From Alphaproteobacteria bacterium (GTDB lineage Bacteria > Pseudomonadota > Alphaproteobacteria > Micavibrionales > Micavibrionaceae), in contig JAJRYK010000011.1 in NCBI GenBank assembly GCA_024275825.1, positions 1-44,706 of the forward strand: 44,706 nucleotides of DNA, in the 5' to 3' direction. The position numbers and the translations under genes were made by a program. The notes below the pieces were generated by a model. The model ran no database searches. It was not told the DNA's origin and worked only from the letters and a program-made list of their open reading frames with translations. This document shows positions 26,822 through 35,975 of this stretch, in pieces (positions within the stretch are counted from its first letter, which is position 1; every line of letters begins with the position of its first letter).

Positions 26822-27715
26822 ATGAAGGCAGAATTCGTAAAAGAAGAAGGTAATCCAACAGGTAACGGCGATCCAGACACTTGGGCCGATTATATCGTTG
26901 AGCAGGACTATGACGGCTACAGCGATGAAAATCACGAAACCTGGAAGCTGCTCTTCGACCGCCAATCTGAAATCGTCAAAAACCGTGCCTGTGATGAGTT
27001 TTTCAAGGGGCAAGAATCCCTCGGCATCGATAATTCCGGCATTCCCAATTTCGACAAGGTGAACGAAAAACTAAGCGCGTCGACCGGCTTTGAAATTCTA
27101 CCCGTTGCTGGCCTTATTCCCAATCTACCATTCTTCAAAATGCTCTCTATGCGCAAATTTCCGGCTGGGAATTTCATCCGCAAAAAAGAACAACTCGATT
27201 ACATCGAAGAGCCCGACGTCTTCCACGATGTTTTTGGCCATGTCCCGATGCTCAGCGACCCGGTCTTCGCGGACTATGTTGAAAAATTTGGACATGGAGG
27301 CCTGCGCGCTAATGGGTTTAACATGATCGACCAGCTCGCGCGGCTATATTGGTATACGGTCGAATTCGGCCTGATGAAAACGGCGGAAGGGCTGCGCATT
27401 TACGGTGCGGGCATTCTATCCTCCCCCGGTGAAACGGTTTTCAGCCTCGAAAACCCCTCACCAAACCGCATAGGCTTTGACCTCAAACGCGTCATGCAGA
27501 CCAATTACCGCGTTGATGATTATCAGCAAACCTATTTTGTGATTGAAAGCTTCGCCAAACTCTTCGCGCTCGCCACGCAAGATTTTGCACCATTTTATGA
27601 GGAAATGAAGGCCGATCCAAAGCTCTATTCTTTGACTGATATGCTAGACAGCGATAAAGTCCTTACTCACGGCACGCAGGACTATGCGAAGTCTCGTGAT
27701 GCAGAAAAAGCGTAA
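26822..27715 (+). CDS. phhA: Phenylalanine-4-hydroxylase
   Basis: This 297-residue monooxygenase turns phenylalanine into tyrosine using a pterin cofactor and Fe(II). The iron ligands are the two His of EPDVFHDVFGHVPML and the Glu of YWYTVEFGLMK. The cofactor region RKKEQLDYIEEPD precedes them. Bacterial length is normal and no regulatory ACT domain is present. AGGGAG precedes the ATG. It is the last plus-strand gene of the cluster and converges with hmgA, leaving a 21-base gap. A pterin carbinolamine dehydratase gene (phhB), a common partner, is not in the window. Confidence 0.96.
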   Translation: MKAEFVKEEGNPTGNGDPDTWADYIVEQDYDGYSDENHETWKLLFDRQSEIVKNRACDEFFKGQESLGIDNSGIPNFDKVNEKLSASTGFEILPVAGLIPNLPFFKMLSMRKFPAGNFIRKKEQLDYIEEPDVFHDVFGHVPMLSDPVFADYVEKFGHGGLRANGFNMIDQLARLYWYTVEFGLMKTAEGLRIYGAGILSSPGETVFSLENPSPNRIGFDLKRVMQTNYRVDDYQQTYFVIESFAKLFALATQDFAPFYEEMKADPKLYSLTDMLDSDKVLTHGTQDYAKSRDAEKA

Positions 27716-27736
27716 AACGTAAAAACACGACTAGCG

Positions 27737-29065
27737 TTACGCCGCTTTCTTCTTCCCCTTATTCGACCCATCAAACAGCTTCGGCAGGCTGCTCCACGCC
27801 TCGTGGTAATCGGGTTGCAGCGCCTTGCTCTGCATCGCATATTTTGTTGGGCGCATGATGAAGCGGCTTTCGAACATGAAGGCCAGCGTACCGTCCAGAT
27901 ATTCTGGCTTCAGCTCAGCTTCGCTGGCTTTCTCAAATGTCTTGGCATCGGGGCCGTGGCTGGACATGCAATTATGCAGCGAGAACCCGCCGGGCGAGAA
28001 CCCGCCGCCTTCTTTACCGTCATAAACCCCGTGGATCAGGCCCATAAATTCGCTCATGATATTACGGTGGAAATAGGGCGGGCGGAACGTATCATTGGCC
28101 ACCATCCAGCGCGGCGGGAAGATCACAAAATCAATATTGGCCGTGCCGGGCGGATAGCTGGGCGAGGTCAGAACCGTGAAAATCGACGGATCAGGATGAT
28201 CAAAGCTCACCGTATTCATCGTGTTAAACAGCGCCAGATCATATTTATACGGCGCGCTATTGCCATGCCACGCCACCACATCCAGCGGTGAGTGCCCCAG
28301 CGTCGTGCGCCACAAACCGCCCGCAAATTTTGCAATCAGCTCAAAGCTACCCTCAACATCTTCAAACGCCGCAACGGGGGTGAGGAAGTCGCGCGCATTG
28401 GCCAGACCATTGGCCCCGATCGGCCCCTTATCGGGGATAATAAACGGCGCGCCGTAATTCTCACAAACATAGCCTCTGGAATCCCCATCCGGGAAATCAA
28501 CCGCAAATTTAATCCCGCGCGGCACCACGGCGATCTCGCCCGGCGCAGCCTCAATCACGCCCATCTCGGTGCGCAGCTTCAGCATGCCCAGCTGCGGCAC
28601 AAACAGCATCTCCCCATCCGCATTGTAAAAATAGCGCTTTGTCACGCTCATAGATGTATTTGCGGTATAAACGTGAACGCCCAGCCCGCTCCAGCCATGC
28701 GTATCACCATTCCCCGCAAGGCTAATCAGCCCGTCAATAAAATCCGTCTGCGCCGCCGGAATGGCCAGCGGATCCCAGCGCAATTGATTGGGCGTGGCGG
28801 GCGCTTCATCAAAGGGGGTGGGGCGCAATGTGTCATGCGCCATTTTCTCAAAAGGCGGCTGCACAACCGAAGGGCGAATGCGATACATCCAGCTACGCTT
28901 ATTCTCGGAAATCGGCGCGGTAAAGGCCGAACCGGTCAACTGCTCTGCATATAAATTATACGGTAATTTCTGCGGCGAGTTTTTCCCAAGCGGCAAAGCC
29001 CCGGCCAGCGCCTCACTCGAAAACTCATTCCCAAACCCGCTCATATATTGCGCAGCATTCTTCAT
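27737..29065 (-). CDS. hmgA: Homogentisate 1,2-dioxygenase
   Basis: This 442-residue Fe(II) enzyme opens the ring of homogentisate to give maleylacetoacetate. It starts [20 protein letters not shown], a family-typical N-terminus. The iron-binding region has [20 protein letters not shown], and the later His lies in [14 protein letters not shown] 29065 is chosen because GGAGGG lies 8 bases upstream; the frame could begin at 29080. It faces the rest of the degradation genes on the opposite strand, so it needs its own promoter upstream of 29.07 kb, in a spacer that also holds a repeat element. Confidence 0.96.
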   Translation of the reverse strand: MKNAAQYMSGFGNEFSSEALAGALPLGKNSPQKLPYNLYAEQLTGSAFTAPISENKRSWMYRIRPSVVQPPFEKMAHDTLRPTPFDEAPATPNQLRWDPLAIPAAQTDFIDGLISLAGNGDTHGWSGLGVHVYTANTSMSVTKRYFYNADGEMLFVPQLGMLKLRTEMGVIEAAPGEIAVVPRGIKFAVDFPDGDSRGYVCENYGAPFIIPDKGPIGANGLANARDFLTPVAAFEDVEGSFELIAKFAGGLWRTTLGHSPLDVVAWHGNSAPYKYDLALFNTMNTVSFDHPDPSIFTVLTSPSYPPGTANIDFVIFPPRWMVANDTFRPPYFHRNIMSEFMGLIHGVYDGKEGGGFSPGGFSLHNCMSSHGPDAKTFEKASEAELKPEYLDGTLAFMFESRFIMRPTKYAMQSKALQPDYHEAWSSLPKLFDGSNKGKKKAA

Positions 29066-29188
29066 TCTGAAACCCTCCAATAGCTATAAATTTTTAATGG
29101 GCTGAGTATACGGCCCGCCCTTTAAAACACCAAGATAAAAAGCATGGCGATCACCCCAAACGTCAGCAGCGCGCCCCCTGACGCACGA

Positions 29189-29284
29189 GTCTCCTCCCCC
29201 AAAGGGGGAGGATTAAGGTGGGGGGGTACTAACTTACCGTTGTCACCCCTCCCCTAGCCCCTCCCTGAGGGAGGGGGATCTGAG
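29189..29284. repeat. G/C-run palindromic repeat between hmgA and the PBP1A gene
   Basis: Two perfect hairpins are present: CCTCCCCC/GGGGGAGG (29193-29200 with 29204-29211, loop AAA) and CCCCTCCC/GGGAGGGG (29258-29265 with 29269-29276, loop TGA). They are joined by a GGTGGGGGGG tract. This is a different repeat family from the GTCAT-type units. It lies upstream of hmgA and downstream of the PBP1A gene and might act as a terminator, although no T-run follows. Confidence 0.7.
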
Positions 29285-29297
29285 GCAAAAACCGCCC

Positions 29298-31808
29298 CTA
29301 ATAAATCCCGCCTGTCCCACTTTTAACCTCTGCGGGTGGCGGCGCAGGCGGACGAATACCGCCTTGCGGCCCCCCCTCTCCAGCATAATCTGCACCATAA
29401 ATCTCATATAAATCATCACCAAAGGACGGCATCAAATTAATCCCATCTTCGTCCAAAATGAAAATATTATCCGTCGGCTCAGTGCCCGTCACAAACGCTT
29501 CCCAAATCACCTTTTCATCACCGGGATTAGCGCGCTGTCCGGTCTTGGCGTTGATCTGCACATTACGAATGCCTGGCGGAATGCGAAACGGGGTAAGCGG
29601 CACATCCACCAGTGCTTGTTCCATGAAATCCTTAAAGATCGGGACTGTGACGGATGATCCCGTCTCCCGCTTACCCAGCGAGCGCGGCTCATCAAACCCG
29701 GTAAACACGCCCACTACTAAATTCGGTGAGAAGCCAATAAACCACGCATCTTTAGACTCATTCGTCGTGCCCGTCTTACCTGCCAGCGGACGCCCCAACG
29801 AACGAATACGCACGCCTGTCCCGCGCTGCACTACGCCCTCCAAAATCGATACCATCTGATAGGCTGTCCGCGGATCAACCAATTGCGCGCGCGTATCGGG
29901 CAATTCCGGCGCGCTCTGCCCCTGCCATTTCAGCAAGTCACCACAGTCAACGCAGGGACGCTGATCATGCTGAAACACTGTCTCGCCGCGACGGTCCTGT
30001 ATCCGGTCAATCAAGCTCGGCATAATTTTCTTCCCGCCATTCGCAATCATCCCATAGGCCGCCGTCAGATCGAGTAACCGCGTCTCCCCCGCGCCCAGTG
30101 CGTTGGCCAGATGCGGCGGCATATCCTCGGTAATACCAAAACGCTCAGCATAATCCGCAATCAGTTCCATCCCCAAATGATCCGCCAGCCGCACAGTCAT
30201 CAAATTCTTAGACTTCTCCACCCCCACACGAATAGGTGTCGGGCCGTAATATTCATTGGAATAATTGGTCGGGCTCCAAAAATGACCTGGCCGATCCTCC
30301 AGCACAAAGGGCGCATCGAGCACCAGCGTCGCGGGCGTAAAGCCCTTCTCCAGCGCCACCAAATACACAAACGGCTTGAACGCGGAGCCCGGCTGGCGAT
30401 CGGCCTGCGTCGCGCGGTTAAATTGCTGCCCTAAATTATATTTCCATCCGCCCTGCATCGCCAAAACGCGGCCGGTATACGGGTCCATCGCAATCAGCGC
30501 GCCCTGGATCAACGGCACCTGACGCAGCGCATAGCTATCCTCGCCGTCATCCCACTTCTCGGCATAAATCACATCAGCCACGCTCAAAACCTGTTTCACT
30601 GATGTCACGGCGGGGCCTTGCGCATAGCCTTCATTGAGCGATTTTCGTGCCCACTCCAGATTTCCGACCTTAATATGCCCGCGCGTACCATCCTCAAACG
30701 CAATTTTCGCGCGCTCATCACTCACCGACATCACCACAGCGCGTTTCCAGTGATCGAGCTTATCCGCCGAGCGCGGCAGCTCATTGAGCCGGTTTTTCCA
30801 ATCATCAAGGTTAGTCAAATTCTTCAGCGACCCACGCCAGCCATGGCGCTTATCATAGGCCATCAAGCCATCTTGAAGTGTTTTCTCCGCAATCTCCTGC
30901 AGGGTCGGATCAATCGTCGAGCGCACCACCAGCCCGCCACCATACAAGCTTTCCTCACCATATTTATCGGCCAGCATCCTGCGCACTTCTTCAGCAAAAT
31001 AGGGCGCATCCACCACGCCGCTATCATCGCGCACAGTCGTCTTCAGCCCCTCTAAAACTGCCAGCTCGGCTTGCGCTTTCGTGATAAACTCATTATCCAG
31101 CATCCGCGAAATCACCCAATTGCGCCGCTCTATCGCCGCCTCAGTTTTCCGCACCGGATGATAATTATTCGGCGCCTTGGGCAAGGCACCCAAATACGCC
31201 GCCTGCGCCACGCTCAATTCATCCAGCGATTTGTTGAAATATTGCAAGGCAGCAGCGGCTACGCCATAAGCCCGAGCGCCCATATAAATCTCGTTCAGAT
31301 ACAGCTCCAGCAAGCGATCCTTGCTCATCGCCCGTTCCATCCGATAGGCCAAAATCGCCTCTTTGATTTTGCGCTCATACGATACTTCATTGGTCAGCAG
31401 GAAATTTTTCGCCACCTGCTGCGTGATCGTCGAGGCCCCAATCGGCCGCCGCCCAGAGCCGACATAGCGCAAATTCGTCACCATCGCCCGCGCCACGGCC
31501 AGCAAATCAACCCCCTCATGCGTATAGAAATTCTGATCCTCCGCCGCGATAAAGGCATTCTTGACCAGATCTGGAATCGTCTTGATCGGCATAAATACCC
31601 GCTTTTCCTGCGCAAACTCCGCCATCAAGCGCCCATCCCCAGCATAAAGCCGCGTCACAATCGGCGGCTGGTAATCCTTCAGCTGCGAATAATCCGGCAA
31701 ATCTCGCCCAAAATACGAAAACACCCCAATCACCCCAATCACACCAGCAATCAACCCGAGAAAGCCGAGGGAGAAAAGACCCAGAAATGCATATTTAAAA
31801 TACTTCAT
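29298..31808 (-). CDS. mrcA: Penicillin-binding protein 1A (class A)
   Basis: This 836-residue inner-membrane enzyme polymerises and crosslinks peptidoglycan. One TM segment (about residues 6-30) anchors it. The GT51 glycosyltransferase domain has FIAAEDQNFYTHEGVDL with the catalytic Glu, GASTITQQVAKNFLL and ELYLNEIYMGARAYGVAAAA. An OB-like insert follows. The transpeptidase domain has the serine motif PGSAFKPFVY, the SKN-type motif in VEKSKNLMT and KTGTTNESKD. A Gly/Pro-rich C-terminal tail ends the protein. It is of normal length for alphaproteobacterial PBP1A. Alr (34605) and the M15 dipeptidase (33529) in the same region act on related wall precursors. Confidence 0.96.
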   Translation of the reverse strand: MKYFKYAFLGLFSLGFLGLIAGVIGVIGVFSYFGRDLPDYSQLKDYQPPIVTRLYAGDGRLMAEFAQEKRVFMPIKTIPDLVKNAFIAAEDQNFYTHEGVDLLAVARAMVTNLRYVGSGRRPIGASTITQQVAKNFLLTNEVSYERKIKEAILAYRMERAMSKDRLLELYLNEIYMGARAYGVAAAALQYFNKSLDELSVAQAAYLGALPKAPNNYHPVRKTEAAIERRNWVISRMLDNEFITKAQAELAVLEGLKTTVRDDSGVVDAPYFAEEVRRMLADKYGEESLYGGGLVVRSTIDPTLQEIAEKTLQDGLMAYDKRHGWRGSLKNLTNLDDWKNRLNELPRSADKLDHWKRAVVMSVSDERAKIAFEDGTRGHIKVGNLEWARKSLNEGYAQGPAVTSVKQVLSVADVIYAEKWDDGEDSYALRQVPLIQGALIAMDPYTGRVLAMQGGWKYNLGQQFNRATQADRQPGSAFKPFVYLVALEKGFTPATLVLDAPFVLEDRPGHFWSPTNYSNEYYGPTPIRVGVEKSKNLMTVRLADHLGMELIADYAERFGITEDMPPHLANALGAGETRLLDLTAAYGMIANGGKKIMPSLIDRIQDRRGETVFQHDQRPCVDCGDLLKWQGQSAPELPDTRAQLVDPRTAYQMVSILEGVVQRGTGVRIRSLGRPLAGKTGTTNESKDAWFIGFSPNLVVGVFTGFDEPRSLGKRETGSSVTVPIFKDFMEQALVDVPLTPFRIPPGIRNVQINAKTGQRANPGDEKVIWEAFVTGTEPTDNIFILDEDGINLMPSFGDDLYEIYGADYAGEGGPQGGIRPPAPPPAEVKSGTGGIY

Positions 31809-31878
31809 GTTTCAAAAAGCTCTAAACGATGGATTTTGAGGCAAAAATGTGCTGTTTGCAGCCCAAAGGGCAAGCCGA

Positions 31879-32646
31879 TCATGCGGCGCGCCGCGTAATC
31901 GGCCCATCGGCTCTACCGTGAATAAACTGATCCACATACTCATTACCCGAGTGATCAAGATCCCCCACCTTGCCATGCCAGACAATCTGCCCCTCATGGA
32001 TCATCGCTACATAATCCGCGATTTTGCGGGCCGAGGCCATGTCATGCGTGATCGACAGCGCCGTTGCGCCCAAATCATTCACCTGATCAACAATCAAATC
32101 ATTAATCACATCCGCCATGATAGGGTCGAGGCCAGTTGTTGGTTCATCAAAGAAAATAATCTCCGGCGCTGTGGCTACCACGCGCGCCAGGCCGACGCGC
32201 TTTTGCATGCCGCCTGAAATTTCTGCCGGATACAGATTACCGACATCGGCGCTCAGACCTACGGCCGTAATTTTCTCAATCGCTATAGCTTGCGCTTCAT
32301 TGCGCGCCATGCCGCGCCCCTGAATCAAGCCAAAGGCAACATTTTCCCACACCGTCATCGAATCAAACAGCGCGCCGCCCTGAAACAGCATGCCGAATTT
32401 GCGCATCACCTCACCGCGATCATTAGCCGAAAGCCCCACGGTCTCCTGCCCATCCACCTTGATCGAGCCGCTATCTGGCTGCAGCAATCCCAGCACACAT
32501 TTCAGCATCACAGACTTCCCTGTCCCGGAGCCGCCAATCACCACCAACGACTTCCCACTCTCAACCTCCAGATCCACACCATTAAGCACATGGTTCGATC
32601 CAAAGGCCTTGCGCACACCAGAGAGTTTCAGCTTAGTTTTGCTCAT
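31879..32646 (-). CDS. mlaF: ABC transporter ATP-binding protein, MlaF-like
   Basis: This 255-residue ATPase is expected to energise phospholipid transport between inner and outer membranes. Walker A is VIGGSGTGKSVMLK, the signature is ISGGMQKRVGLARV, and Walker B is IIFFDEPTTGLDPIMADVIN with a downstream ITHDM. The strong GMQKRVGLAR context matches MlaF/Ttg2A rather than generic ABC proteins. It overlaps the permease gene by 4 bases (ATGA), so the two are translationally coupled. mlaD, mlaC and mlaB are not adjacent. Confidence 0.92.
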   Translation of the reverse strand: MSKTKLKLSGVRKAFGSNHVLNGVDLEVESGKSLVVIGGSGTGKSVMLKCVLGLLQPDSGSIKVDGQETVGLSANDRGEVMRKFGMLFQGGALFDSMTVWENVAFGLIQGRGMARNEAQAIAIEKITAVGLSADVGNLYPAEISGGMQKRVGLARVVATAPEIIFFDEPTTGLDPIMADVINDLIVDQVNDLGATALSITHDMASARKIADYVAMIHEGQIVWHGKVGDLDHSGNEYVDQFIHGRADGPITRRAA

Positions 32647-33473
32647 GAGAAAAACACCTGCGTCAGAATATAGTTGAAAATCAAAATCATAATCGAAGAC
32701 GACACCACCGCATTCGTTGTCGCCGCGCCAACGCCCTGCGCGCCGCGCTGTGAATTAAAGCCGTGATAACAGCCCAGCATCGCCACGATAAAGCCAAACA
32801 CGCCCGCCTTCACCAGGCCAGAAACCACATCCATCGTCTCCAAAATATCCCAGGTTTGTGAGAGATAACTACCTTGCGAAAAGCCCAGATTATAAATCGC
32901 AACAACATAGCCACCAAAAATGCCAATAATATCCCCGATCAACACCAAAATCGGCATCATCAATGTGGCGGCGATTAAGCGCGGCGCGATCAAATATTTA
33001 AACGGGTTCACCGACAGCGTGGTCAGCGCATCAATCTGCTCTGTCACCCGCATCGTCGCAATTTCCGCTGCAATCGAGGCCCCAACGCGCCCCGCCACCA
33101 TCAAACCCGCCAGCACCGGGGCCAGCTCCCGCGTCATAGACAGCGCCACAACGCCCGCCACCGCGCCTTCCGCGTTAAAGCGCGAAAAACCTGTATGGCT
33201 CTGCAGCGCGAGCACCATCCCGGTAAAAATCGCCGTCATGCCAACCACAGGCAGGGAGTAATAGCCGATATCAATCAATTGCCGTAAAAGCTGTTTCCCA
33301 AAAAACGGCGGCATAAAACAATGCGCCACGGCGCGGCCAACAAAAATGCTAAAACTGCCCGTCTTTTCTAAAAAACCTAAAACCGCCGCGCCCAAAGCAT
33401 TGAAAACATGCAGCGCCAATCCAATCGGCCCGATTGATTTTTGCTGCGCTGTTGCTTTGGAGTGTACGGTCAT
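32643..33473 (-). CDS. mlaE: ABC transporter permease, MlaE-like
   Basis: This permease of about 276 residues belongs to the MlaE/YrbE family and would form the membrane core of the phospholipid transporter with MlaF. Family blocks are visible: GMVLALQSHTGFSRF, SMTRELAPVLAGLMVAGRVG and EIATMRVTEQIDALTTLSVN, followed by four or five hydrophobic segments. ATG 33473 is chosen because the longer frame (to 33581) adds residues that overlap the divergent M15 gene and do not look like the family. The N-terminus before residue 40 may include a STAS-like remnant, as in fused members, but it is too short to say. Confidence 0.9.
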   Translation of the reverse strand: MTVHSKATAQQKSIGPIGLALHVFNALGAAVLGFLEKTGSFSIFVGRAVAHCFMPPFFGKQLLRQLIDIGYYSLPVVGMTAIFTGMVLALQSHTGFSRFNAEGAVAGVVALSMTRELAPVLAGLMVAGRVGASIAAEIATMRVTEQIDALTTLSVNPFKYLIAPRLIAATLMMPILVLIGDIIGIFGGYVVAIYNLGFSQGSYLSQTWDILETMDVVSGLVKAGVFGFIVAMLGCYHGFNSQRGAQGVGAATTNAVVSSSIMILIFNYILTQVFFS

Positions 33474-33528
33474 ATGCGTGTCTGTTAAATTAGGTATCAA
33501 AGCCATGAAGAATAAAGGAAACACCCCC

Positions 33529-34224
33529 ATGCGTCCAGAGGCAAAACAGCGCATAATCTCACCCGCCCAGCTTATCTGCATGAATAACCATGTGGATGAT
33601 TTTGGCTATCGCATTGATCTCGCCTATGCCCGCGCTGATAACCTGCTGTTCGGCGAACAAATATACCGCGCAGATGCGAAGCTCTGGCTCTATCAAGACC
33701 TCGCCAAAATCATATTCAAGGCCGCCGAGATCGTAAGAGACCGCCATAATCTAGCCCTCATCCTCTATGACGGATTGCGCACGATCGATGCCCAAGAAAA
33801 AATGCTACGCACAGCCCGCGTTAAAGATAACCCCCAGTGGCTAGAAGAGCCCCGCCTACTCTCCCCACCCGGAACAGGCGGCCACCCGCGCGGCATGGCA
33901 GCGGATCTTTCGCTAGAAACCATAGGCGGCAAGCTCCTCGATATGGGCACGCCCTTCGATCACCTCGCCGAAAACGCCGCGCCCGAACACAACAAAGCGC
34001 ACCGTAATCATCCAAACTTATCGGCAGAAATCAAACACAACCGCGCCATTCTCGATAACGCCATCGCCGATGCGAGCGCAGCTCTTGTCACGGCGAGAGA
34101 AATAGAAATCGCCGCCATTGGCCTATCCGAAGAATGGTGGGATTTCAGGTTTCCATCAGATTTTATAAATCAATTTTTGCCATTGCGCGATAAAGATTTA
34201 TCACCAGAAATACGGTTGCTGTAA
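33529..34224 (+). CDS. D-alanyl-D-alanine dipeptidase-like M15 peptidase with altered zinc ligand
   Basis: This protein of about 231 residues resembles VanX/DdpX enzymes, which hydrolyse D-Ala-D-Ala. The substrate arginine block is LYDGLRTIDAQEKM (about residues 79-92), and the first zinc ligands are His 119 and Asp 126 in GGHPRGMAADLSL. The last block is EEWWDFRF. In the family it is EWWH, so the third zinc ligand is Asp 205 (GAT 34141-34143) instead of His. No signal peptide is evident, suggesting cytoplasmic action as for VanX. ATG 33529 has AAAGGAA upstream; ATG 33505 is an alternative. It is divergent from mlaE. A role in D-Ala-D-Ala recycling fits the neighbouring alr and PBP1A genes, but catalytic ability is uncertain. 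Confidence 0.82.
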   Translation: MRPEAKQRIISPAQLICMNNHVDDFGYRIDLAYARADNLLFGEQIYRADAKLWLYQDLAKIIFKAAEIVRDRHNLALILYDGLRTIDAQEKMLRTARVKDNPQWLEEPRLLSPPGTGGHPRGMAADLSLETIGGKLLDMGTPFDHLAENAAPEHNKAHRNHPNLSAEIKHNRAILDNAIADASAALVTAREIEIAAIGLSEEWWDFRFPSDFINQFLPLRDKDLSPEIRLL

Positions 34225-34539
34225 TTATGCTGTAAAGCCCAAAGAGGGATAAATTTCTTTGACGCAACCCACCATATGCTCCTCTTTAACTGCGTTCGAT
34301 AAATCTCCTAACAGTTTACCATCAGCCCTCAATGAAGTCCCCAAGAAAAAATAACCCACATTTATTAATTTTTCTGGATTCTCTCCCGCCATTCTTAAAC
34401 GAAGTGAAACCTGTCCACCAAGCTCAACTGCCCGATCACCCTCCATGCCCGCCTTACGAAAGCTTTGCGCAAAATCATTTGTTATTTGCTCTGCAACCCA
34501 GTCTTCAAAAATCATCGGTATGTTTGCTAATTTTTTCAT
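34225..34539 (-). CDS. Hypothetical protein, 104 aa
   Basis: I do not recognise this protein. It appears mostly helical and soluble, with no signal peptide or membrane segment. A helix of about residues 12-30 (WVAEQITNDFAQSFRKAG) is followed by QVSLRLRMAGENPEKL and a strand-like NVGYFFLGTSLRADG. GAGGCG precedes ATG 34539. Its stop codon directly abuts the stop of the convergent M15 gene with no base between them, a very tight tail-to-tail arrangement. It lies downstream of alr on the same strand but with a 65-base gap, so an operon is possible. Confidence 0.6.
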   Translation of the reverse strand: MKKLANIPMIFEDWVAEQITNDFAQSFRKAGMEGDRAVELGGQVSLRLRMAGENPEKLINVGYFFLGTSLRADGKLLGDLSNAVKEEHMVGCVKEIYPSLGFTA

Positions 34540-34604
34540 GTCAACGCCTCTATTATTTTCAATTTTTTAATGTAGAAAACCATATCTCAAAACTAAACCT
34601 TATG

Positions 34605-35711
34605 TCAACATTTTGTATAAATACGCTCATACCGCCCGCTCAACGACGTAAGCACCTCATAATCAAACCCACCACCACTTTTGCCGAATTCTGCGGCGCT
34701 TTGATGCGGGCCAATCACTTCCAGAAAATCACCGGGCTTTGGCCGCTCACCCTCTGGCACAACGGATAAATCCACGGTGGTTAAATCCATCGAGAGCCGC
34801 CCGCGGATAGGACATTTATAGCCCTTCCAGAAAAACGCGCCTTCATTACCCTGCGCCCAATGCAGCCCATCAGCATAGCCCGCCGACACCGTCGCCAGCC
34901 AAGAGCCTCTTTCGAAACGATACGTTGCGCCATACCCCACATGCGCGCCGTCATACACCATACGCACACGGATAATCGGCAGATCTAAATTAATCACTTG
35001 CTGCATCGGATTGTCAGTTTCTGGCGTTGGGTTAAGCCCATAAAGCGCCATTCCGGGACGAACCATATCGAAATGATATTCATCTGACCTAAAGATACCG
35101 AAAGAATTGCAGAGCGATTTTTCAGCTGCCGGGAAATGCACAGCGACCTCATTAAACAGCTCAAACTGCATCTGCACCATCGGATGATCCACCTCATCGG
35201 CACAGGCAAAATGGCTCATCACGCAGCGCACATCAATCCCATCCAGCATGCTCAAATCGCTCAGCATCTCCTGCGTCTCCACAGAGCCAAAGCCCAGCCG
35301 ATTCATCCGCGTGTTAAATTTCAAAAATGCTGGCAGCGCACGGCCATGTTTAACCCCCAGCGCCTTATAGCCCTCAACCTCCATAAAGCTGCCCAGCACG
35401 GGGATCAGATCATGCTGTACAAATAAATCTGCTTCGCTCTCATAAAAGCCATTGAGAATGGCGATGCGCACATCCTTAAACGCGGCGCGCAGCTCCAGCG
35501 CCTCATCCAAACACGCCACAAAAAACGTCTCACATCCCTCTTCAAGCAGAGCGCGCCCGACCGTAACCGCTCCCAGCCCATACGCATCCGCCTTCAACAC
35601 CGCTGCCACGCGGCAGCCCTGCCCGACCTTATCCTGTAAAAGTCGGTAATTACTCCTGAGTGCATCAAGATTAATGCTCAGCCGCCCACGGCTGGTTTTG
35701 CGTGTGTTCAT
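34605..35711 (-). CDS. alr: Alanine racemase
   Basis: This 368-residue PLP enzyme interconverts L- and D-alanine for peptidoglycan. The PLP lysine lies in VAAVLKADAYGLGAV (about residues 35-49), and the barrel continues with LKFNTRMNRLGFG and MSHFACADE. The second catalytic block, with the tyrosine, is GYGATYRFE, and GRLSMDLTTVDLS precedes the C-terminus. Length is normal. dnaB lies upstream on the same strand, the common alphaproteobacterial order. A nested repeat fills the gap, so separate transcription is possible. Confidence 0.95.
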   Translation of the reverse strand: MNTRKTSRGRLSINLDALRSNYRLLQDKVGQGCRVAAVLKADAYGLGAVTVGRALLEEGCETFFVACLDEALELRAAFKDVRIAILNGFYESEADLFVQHDLIPVLGSFMEVEGYKALGVKHGRALPAFLKFNTRMNRLGFGSVETQEMLSDLSMLDGIDVRCVMSHFACADEVDHPMVQMQFELFNEVAVHFPAAEKSLCNSFGIFRSDEYHFDMVRPGMALYGLNPTPETDNPMQQVINLDLPIIRVRMVYDGAHVGYGATYRFERGSWLATVSAGYADGLHWAQGNEGAFFWKGYKCPIRGRLSMDLTTVDLSVVPEGERPKPGDFLEVIGPHQSAAEFGKSGGGFDYEVLTSLSGRYERIYTKC

Positions 35712-35762
35712 AGGGATCAGCGTTAATTGAAATGAAGGGTCAGGTCAAGGATTGGAATTTGA

Positions 35763-35968
35763 ACCACGAAGGGCACTAAGCGTTCCGTGAACGTCATCCC
35801 GCCTGCGAGGCCGTAGCCTCTTCGGCGCGGCGAAGGCCCGACAGAGCCCCCGCCTTCGCGGGGGCAGGCTGCGCGACGAGGGACCTTTCCCAGTTGAGGT
35901 TTTCTCAGGATTCCTTATATACGCTTGAAATGACACTTTACCACCAAACGCTTAGTGTTCTTCGTGGT
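35763..35968. repeat. Nested repeat: CCACGAAG-type arms around a GTCAT...ATGAC unit
   Basis: An outer arm (35763-35782, starting ACCACGAAGGGCAC) is matched in inverted orientation at 35949-35968, with 18 of 20 positions identical. Between them lies a unit from GTCAT (35793) to ATGAC (35934), holding a perfect 8-bp hairpin GCCCCCGC/GCGGGGGC (35846-35853 with 35858-35865, loop CTTC). The whole is 206 bases, fills the dnaB-alr spacer and ends 7 bases before the dnaB stop codon. Confidence 0.8.
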
Positions 35969-35975
35969 AAAAAAC

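Noticed and set aside
29189-29284. Rho-independent terminator of the PBP1A gene
   Set aside because: The stems are strong, but no T-run follows on the minus strand and the same pattern reads as a dispersed G/C-run repeat, so I listed it as a repeat.
33346-33528. N-terminal extension of the M15 peptidase frame to 33346
   Set aside because: The extra residues are antisense to the mlaE N-terminus and do not resemble the peptidase. Internal ATG codons with better upstream sequence exist.
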